Positions 1-4,600 of a stretch of DNA of 5,738 nucleotides are shown here, piece by piece. How positions within the stretch are numbered: the stretch's first letter is position 1; each line of letters opens with the position of its first letter. The stretch spans positions 11,934 to 17,671 of the forward strand of contig PLCG01000095.1 of NCBI GenBank assembly GCA_003135575.1. Reading direction: 5' to 3'. Under the pieces are notes generated by a model, which did not search any database, was not told where the DNA came from, and saw only the letters and a list, made by a program, of their open reading frames with translations. Made by a program: the position numbers and the translations under genes. The stretch comes from Nitrososphaerota archaeon (GTDB lineage Archaea; Thermoproteota; Nitrososphaeria; Nitrososphaerales; Gagatemarchaeaceae).

Positions 1-875
1 TCGGGACCGCCCTCCGCGCGAACGGCCGCGGGAACATCTTGGTCATGCCCTCTGACAGCTACTACACCGCTCGAATGCTGGCGAGCGGGTACGTGTCATC
101 CTCCGGGATCGAGGTCCGTTCGGCTCCCACAGCCGGGGACGCGCTCCTCGGAAAGCTCGACGGGGCGGCGCTGCTGTGGCTGGAGACGCCATGCAACCCC
201 GGGCTCGACGTCTGCGACGTGGCGAAGCTGGCCAAGGCCGCCCACGACCGGGGTGCTTTGGTGGCCGTCGACAACACCACCGCGACGGTATTGGGCCAAA
301 AGCCGTTGGAGCTCGGCGCCGACTTCTCCGTCTCCAGCGACTCGAAGGCGATGACCGGCCACAGCGACCTCATACTCGGCCACGTCGCCGCCCGGGAGAA
401 AGCGTGGGCCGACAAACTCCGGGCCTTCAGGACGCAACAAGGAGCCGTGCCCGGCCCCACCGAGGTCTGGCTGGCCCACCGCTCGCTCGGGACCTTGAGC
501 CTGCGTCTGGAACGGGCTTGCGAGAACGCCCTGAAGGTCGCGCAATTCCTCACGACGAGGCCTGGGGTCCGGGCCGTCAGATATCCCGGGCTCCCAGCCG
601 ACCCGGCATTTCCGATAGCCTCCCGCCAGATGAAACACTTCGGGCCGGTCCTGAGCTTCGTCCTGGAGAACCAGCAGGCGGCCGACGACTTTCTGAAATC
701 CTGCAACCTCGTGATAACGGCCACGAGCTTCGGGTCGATCCACACTACCGCCGAGAGGCGCGCACGCTGGGGCGGAGACGCCATCCCTGATGGCTTCATC
801 CGGACGAGCGTGGGCTGCGAGGACCCCCGCGACATCATCGAAGACCTGACCCAGGCGCTAGACTTGACTATGTAA
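1..875 (+). CDS. Cystathionine gamma-lyase/synthase-family PLP enzyme, 5'-truncated by window
   Basis: The first complete codon is at 3; 290 residues are visible, ending with TAA at 873-875. Family members are usually about 370-390 residues, so roughly 80-100 N-terminal residues lie upstream. Cys/Met-metabolism PLP enzymes (fold type I) make or cleave cystathionine or related thioethers in the cytoplasm. Visible family landmarks, in order: MPSDSYYTAR (the Tyr region near the cofactor phosphate), LLWLETPCNPG (normally ETPSNP, here with Cys for Ser), VAVDNT with the Asp that would bind the pyridine nitrogen (codon 270-272), SVSSDSKAMTGHSDL with the Schiff-base Lys (codon 345-347), SFGSIHTTAERRARWG, and the terminal IRTSVGCEDPRDIIEDL. 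The Tyr-Tyr and AERRARWGGDAIPDGFIR patterns resemble the cystathionine gamma-lyase subgroup I recall from actinobacteria more than classical MetB. Substrate choice (cystathionine, homocysteine, methionine) cannot be decided here. In-frame ATG/TTG codons at 39-45 are internal, because conserved sequence continues upstream of them. No frameshift is seen. Confidence 0.9.
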   Translation, partial: GTALRANGRGNILVMPSDSYYTARMLASGYVSSSGIEVRSAPTAGDALLGKLDGAALLWLETPCNPGLDVCDVAKLAKAAHDRGALVAVDNTTATVLGQKPLELGADFSVSSDSKAMTGHSDLILGHVAAREKAWADKLRAFRTQQGAVPGPTEVWLAHRSLGTLSLRLERACENALKVAQFLTTRPGVRAVRYPGLPADPAFPIASRQMKHFGPVLSFVLENQQAADDFLKSCNLVITATSFGSIHTTAERRARWGGDAIPDGFIRTSVGCEDPRDIIEDLTQALDLTM

Positions 876-888
876 TGAAATAAGACAT

Positions 889-932
889 CATATAGAGGAA
901 TACTCTTATAGAGTAATACCTATTACAAATCC
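889..932 (+). promoter_or_regulatory. Archaeal-type promoter with duplicated TATA element
   Basis: This AT-rich 57-nt gap sits between two GC-rich genes. It holds TATAGAGGAATAC (891-903) and TATAGAGTAATAC (907-919), direct repeats with one mismatch and a 16-nt period. The second TATA-like core (906-911) is centred about 25 nt before the ATG at 933, the normal archaeal TATA-to-transcription-start distance, so the mRNA is likely leaderless or nearly so. No Shine-Dalgarno sequence is visible before the ATG. The second core is embedded in the inverted repeat ACTCT-TAT-AGAGT (902-914), which could be a regulator site; that is inference. Confidence 0.55.
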
Positions 933-1364
933 ATGTCAAGCACGCAGTCACAAATTCAGAACAAGGGCGAGCTTATCGGAGAAGTTCGCGGAAAGACAGT
1001 CACCACCACGATCAGAGAGATTTCACCTTTAGGCGTGAGCATCTCAAACAACAGCACCGGCGAGTTCACTGGCAAGTACACCGCATCTCAGATGCAGACG
1101 GTCAACGTGTCCATGAACTTAGACGGCTCCTCCAGTTATGAGACGAAGGCCATCCAGAACACGCTCGAGGGAGACTTCGTCGTCGTCACCTCACGCGGAA
1201 CCGGGAAGGCCACAGGTCCCGCAACAGTCGCCTTTGAGGGCGAGGCGGCATTCATGACCCAGTCGAAGAAGCTGGCGTGGCTCAACACGTCCAAGGGCTG
1301 GATCGAAGGCACGGCCAACAACGCAACCGGCGAATACCAAGCAAAGTTCTACACGCAGAAGTAG
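933..1364 (+). CDS. Conserved-looking hypothetical soluble protein, 143 aa, probably beta-rich
   Basis: Complete gene with an ATG at 933 and TAG at 1362-1364. I do not recognise the family with certainty. The protein has no signal peptide, no membrane segment and no cysteine. It alternates short beta-prone stretches with Gly/Asn turns: GELIGEVRGK near residues 12-21, GEFTGKYTA near 43-51, GDFVVVTSRGTGKATGP near 80-96, FEGEAAFMTQ near 100-109, WLNTSKGWIEGT near 116-127, and a terminal GEYQAKFY. Recurring GxxxGK and GE turns spaced along the chain fit a small antiparallel beta-barrel of the lipocalin or allene-oxide-cyclase type, but this is an impression of fold, not a demonstrated homology. 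The start is supported by a TATA-like element about 25 nt upstream and by the absence of a better in-frame start. It has its own promoter, so it is probably not co-transcribed with the upstream PLP enzyme. Function is unknown. Confidence 0.85.
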   Translation: MSSTQSQIQNKGELIGEVRGKTVTTTIREISPLGVSISNNSTGEFTGKYTASQMQTVNVSMNLDGSSSYETKAIQNTLEGDFVVVTSRGTGKATGPATVAFEGEAAFMTQSKKLAWLNTSKGWIEGTANNATGEYQAKFYTQK

Positions 1365-1509
1365 AACCTAAACCGCAAGGAAGGCGTTTCCACCCGTCGA
1401 GGTGTGGTGCTTAGGGCACCCACCCCGCGCCGGGGGTAGGAGTCACAATGGGCCAAGCGTTGAATTCCTGTGGGTATTGTGGTCAGCAGAAGGGACCCTT
1501 CCTTCAACC
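1365..1509. other. Intergenic stretch with two GC-rich inverted repeats
   Basis: No gene is supported here. Two potential hairpins lie side by side: GGTGC-TTAGG-GCACC (1406-1420), and CCCCG-CGC-CGGGG (1423-1435), which can extend to ACCCC/GGGGT. Neither is followed by a T-run, so neither resembles a standard terminator, and archaeal termination normally relies on T-rich tracts. They could be a structured 3' end for the upstream gene, a regulatory site for the large downstream gene, or chance in GC-rich sequence. I saw no tRNA-like T-arm on either strand. Confidence 0.35.
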
Positions 1510-1515
1510 TATATA
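1510..1515 (+). promoter_or_regulatory. TATA box for the giant surface-protein gene
   Basis: TATATA at 1510-1515 is centred about 25 nt before the GTG at 1537, matching the spacing of the TATA-like core upstream of the 933 gene. This supports GTG 1537 as a leaderless start, in preference to GTG 1525, which would lie upstream of the predicted transcription start. No purine-rich ribosome binding site is apparent. Confidence 0.5.
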
Positions 1516-1536
1516 CCGAGCAGAGTGCCGAATTTC

Positions 1537-1620
1537 GTGTTTTATCGGAAGGCATCACTTCTCGCACTTGCAACGCTTTTTGTTCTTGTGATTGGATTTT
1601 CGATTCCTAATGCCCATGCG
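1537..1620 (+). other. Sec-type signal peptide of the giant protein
   Basis: Residues 1-28 show a basic n-region (MFYRKAS), a hydrophobic core (LLALATLFVLVIGFSI) and a c-region ending in PNAHA followed by TTCLGK. The A-x-A pattern predicts type I cleavage after residue 28. A Cys two residues after the predicted site (codon 1627) could suggest a lipoprotein, but no clear lipobox places it at +1; it may instead pair with the Cys at 1798. Starting at GTG 1525 would add only four residues, MPNF, before a Val in place of Met. Confidence 0.85.
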
Positions 1621-4600
1621 ACTACGTGTCTTGGGAAACAGTTTACTGCGGTAACATCTGGCAGCTGGTACAGCGCTTCAACATGGGGTGCCACGGGCTC
1701 TCCCGCAAATTACATTGATTATGGTCAAGGGGTAACAATTCCAGCAGGGATATCGGTCACAATTCCGTCCGGGTCCGGGGCGATTCAAAATTTTGGCTGC
1801 ATCCAAACGTCAGGCTCCATTTCCAATTTCGGCTACATCTATGACTTCGGCTCGATGATAATTAGCGGCACCTTCACCAACCAAGCTAGTGGCACCATCT
1901 ACATCTCAGACCACTTGGACAACGCGGGCACCATCACCAACTCTGGCACCATCACCGACGCTGGTGCCATCACCAACGAAGCTAGCCACACCATCACCAA
2001 CTCCGGCACCCTCAGCATCAACTACGGATACACCATCACCAACTCCGGCACCATCACCAACTCAGGCTCTATCGACAACTCAGGCACCGTCACCAACTCC
2101 GGCACCCTCAGCAACACGCACTACTTCACCAACGAAGCTAGCGGCACCATCAGCAACACCAACGACCTCAACAACACAGCTAGTGGCACCATCTACAACT
2201 ACGGCACCGTCTCCAACCAAGCTGGCGGCACCATCACCAACCACGGCGCGTTCAGCAGTTCCGGCACCATCAACAACGCACTCTACATCGTCAACTTCGG
2301 CACCATCACCAGCTCCGGCACCCTCACCAACCAAGCCGGGAGCGGCTACATCAGCAACTCAGACAGCGGCACCATCACCAACTCCGGCACCCTGACCAAC
2401 CAAGCTAGCGCCCAGTTGGTCGGCACCGGCACAACCACCAACTCCGGTACCCTCACCAACCAAGCTGGCGGCACGATCTCCGCTCCCCTCACGAACCAAG
2501 CTGGCGGGACCGTCCACAACTCCGGCACCTTCTACTTCATCGGCAGCACCAGCAACTCTGGCACCATCTACAATAACCATGGCGGCACCCTCTCCAATTT
2601 CGCCAATCTCTCAAATTCTGGCACGGTCTCAAACGGCGGCACCCTCAGCAACGACGCACCTCACACCATCTCCAACACCGGCACCATCAACAACGTTTGC
2701 GCCGGCACGATAACTGGAACGGGGACCCTTACTGGAAATCCTGTGGTAGTCGTCGCATGCCTAACCGCTTCGGTCTCTCCGACCACGATTAACAGCGGCC
2801 AGACCGCTGCTCTGACAGCTTCTGCATCGGGAGGATCTGGAGGCTATTCGTACGCCTGGTATCAAACTAGCTGCGGCAGTGGATCGGTACTTGGAACTTC
2901 AGCTTCCTACACAACTCCCATTCTGACATCGACCACGAGCTACTGTGCCACGGTGACAGACTCGCTTGGCGGCACGGCCATGGCGACAGCGACCGTAACC
3001 ATCCAGACGGCATCGACCACCTCGGTCTCCTGCTCTCCCTCGCTCTTCTATTCTTCAGGGACATCGTCCTGCACGGCCACGGTATCGGGCTTCAGCCCAT
3101 CCACGGTCAGCGTCGGAAGCTTTCCTGACGGCGTGGCCTACGACCCCGCCAAGGGCGAGGTCTTCGTGGCGAACCTTCATGACAACACAGTCTCGGTGAT
3201 ATCCGACGTCACAAACACCGTGGTGGCGACCATCGGCGTCGGAAGCCATCCTATCGGCGTGGCCTACGACCCCGCCAAGGGAGAGGTCTTCGTGGCGAAT
3301 TTTTTTGACAACACAGTATCAGTGATATCCGACGCCACAAACACCGTGACAAAGACGATTGGCGTCGGAAGCTTTCCTAACGGCGTAGCCTACGACCCCG
3401 CCAAGGGAGAGGTGTTCGTGTCGAATGGGGCTACCAACACAGTCTCGGTGATATCCGACGCCACAAACACCGTTGTGGCGACCGTAAACGTCGGAATCAA
3501 TCCTCTCGGCGTGGCCTACGACCCCGCCCAAGGAGAGGTGTTCGTGGCGAATGGGGTTGGCAACACCGTCTCAGTGGTGTCCGACGCCACAAACACCGTG
3601 GTGGCGACCGTAAACGTGGGAAGCTCTCCCCAAGGCGTGGCCTACGACCCCGCCAAGGGAGAGGTCTTCGTGGCGAATTATCAAGCCAATACAGTTTCCG
3701 TGATATCCGCCACGACCAACAGCGTGACATCGACGATCGGCCTCGGAAGCGGGCCTTACGGCGTAGCCTACGACTCTGTCATGGGAGAGGTCTTCGTGGC
3801 GAATGCTAATGGCAACACCATCTCAGTGATATCCGACGCCACAAACGCCGTGACAAAGACGATCGGCGTCGGAAGCTTTCCTGACGGCGTAGCCTATGAC
3901 TCCGCCAAGGGCGAGGTCTTCGTGGCGAATGGAGGTGCCAACACTGTCTCGGTGATACCCGATGCCGCGAGCCCCTCGGGCGAAGTCACGTTCACGACGA
4001 CCGCCGGCACCGGCAGCGTGACGTTGCCTGCCACCCCGTCCTGCACCCTCTCGTCGGGTAGCTGCTCGGTCACGGTGACCGGGGCGTCCGCAGGCTCCGC
4101 GACTGTGACCGCCACCTACGGGGGCGACTCCGGCAACATAGGCAGCTCCGGCTTCACAGGAGTCACTATCATTGCGACCACGGCTACGGCAACACAAAAT
4201 GGGAACTGGAACGACCCTGCGACATGGGGAGGCTCAAGTCCTCCGATTACAATTGACGCGGTTGTCACAGTGATAATTCCATCAGGGATAACGGTTACAA
4301 TTCCGTCGGCTGTTACGATTAGCAATTCGGGCACCATCGCAAACTCCGGCACCATCACCAACGACGGCACATTCAACAACTACGGCACCATCGACAACGG
4401 CGGGACCGGCACCATCACCAATGCAGCCGGCAGCAACATCACCAACTACGGCACCGGGACCTTCACCAACGAAGCTGGCGGCGCAATCAGCAACTACGGC
4501 AATTTCGGCAGCTTCGGCCCCTTCACGAACTCCGGCACCATAACCAACCAAGCTGGCGGCAGCTTCGGCATCGTCAACAGCTTCCTCGACAACTTTGGCA

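Noticed and set aside
62..838. Long minus-strand and alternate plus-strand frames inside the PLP enzyme gene
   Set aside because: High-GC shadows. The sense frame carries all catalytic motifs of the family.
1365..1509. Possible tRNA or small RNA in the structured intergenic stretch
   Set aside because: No T-arm, anticodon arm or acceptor pairing could be assembled on either strand.
1477..1527. Alternative starts for the giant gene at TTG 1477 or GTG 1525
   Set aside because: TTG 1477 would put a long polar stretch before the signal peptide. GTG 1525 is possible but lies only about 10 nt after the TATA box, upstream of the expected transcription start.
1349..1573. Minus-strand frame of 74 codons across the intergenic stretch
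   Set aside because: It would start inside the signal-peptide coding region and end inside the 143-residue gene. No promoter or known motif supports it.
1889..2395. Plus-strand frame rich in Pro, Ser and Thr (repeated APSPT) that looks like a mucin-like protein
   Set aside because: It is the +1-shifted reading of the 18-nt solenoid repeats. The true frame is open far beyond both ends, has a signal peptide and shares domains with module 2. The similar frame at 4595-4915 is rejected for the same reason.
2080..2580. Minus-strand Gly/Ala/Val-rich frames over solenoid 1
   Set aside because: Reverse-complement shadows of the repeat, which has few T/A-rich codons and therefore few stops. No promoter or recognisable domain.
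1783..2697. CRISPR-like or satellite array because of short regular DNA repeats
   Set aside because: Repeats are 18-24 nt, coding, without spacers, and in one open frame; they encode a beta-solenoid.
3055..4197. Several minus-strand frames over the propeller, with recurring GVCGVGYH or VVGHAVRKAS
   Set aside because: Antisense readings of the 126-nt blades. Their apparent repeats are inherited from the plus-strand propeller.
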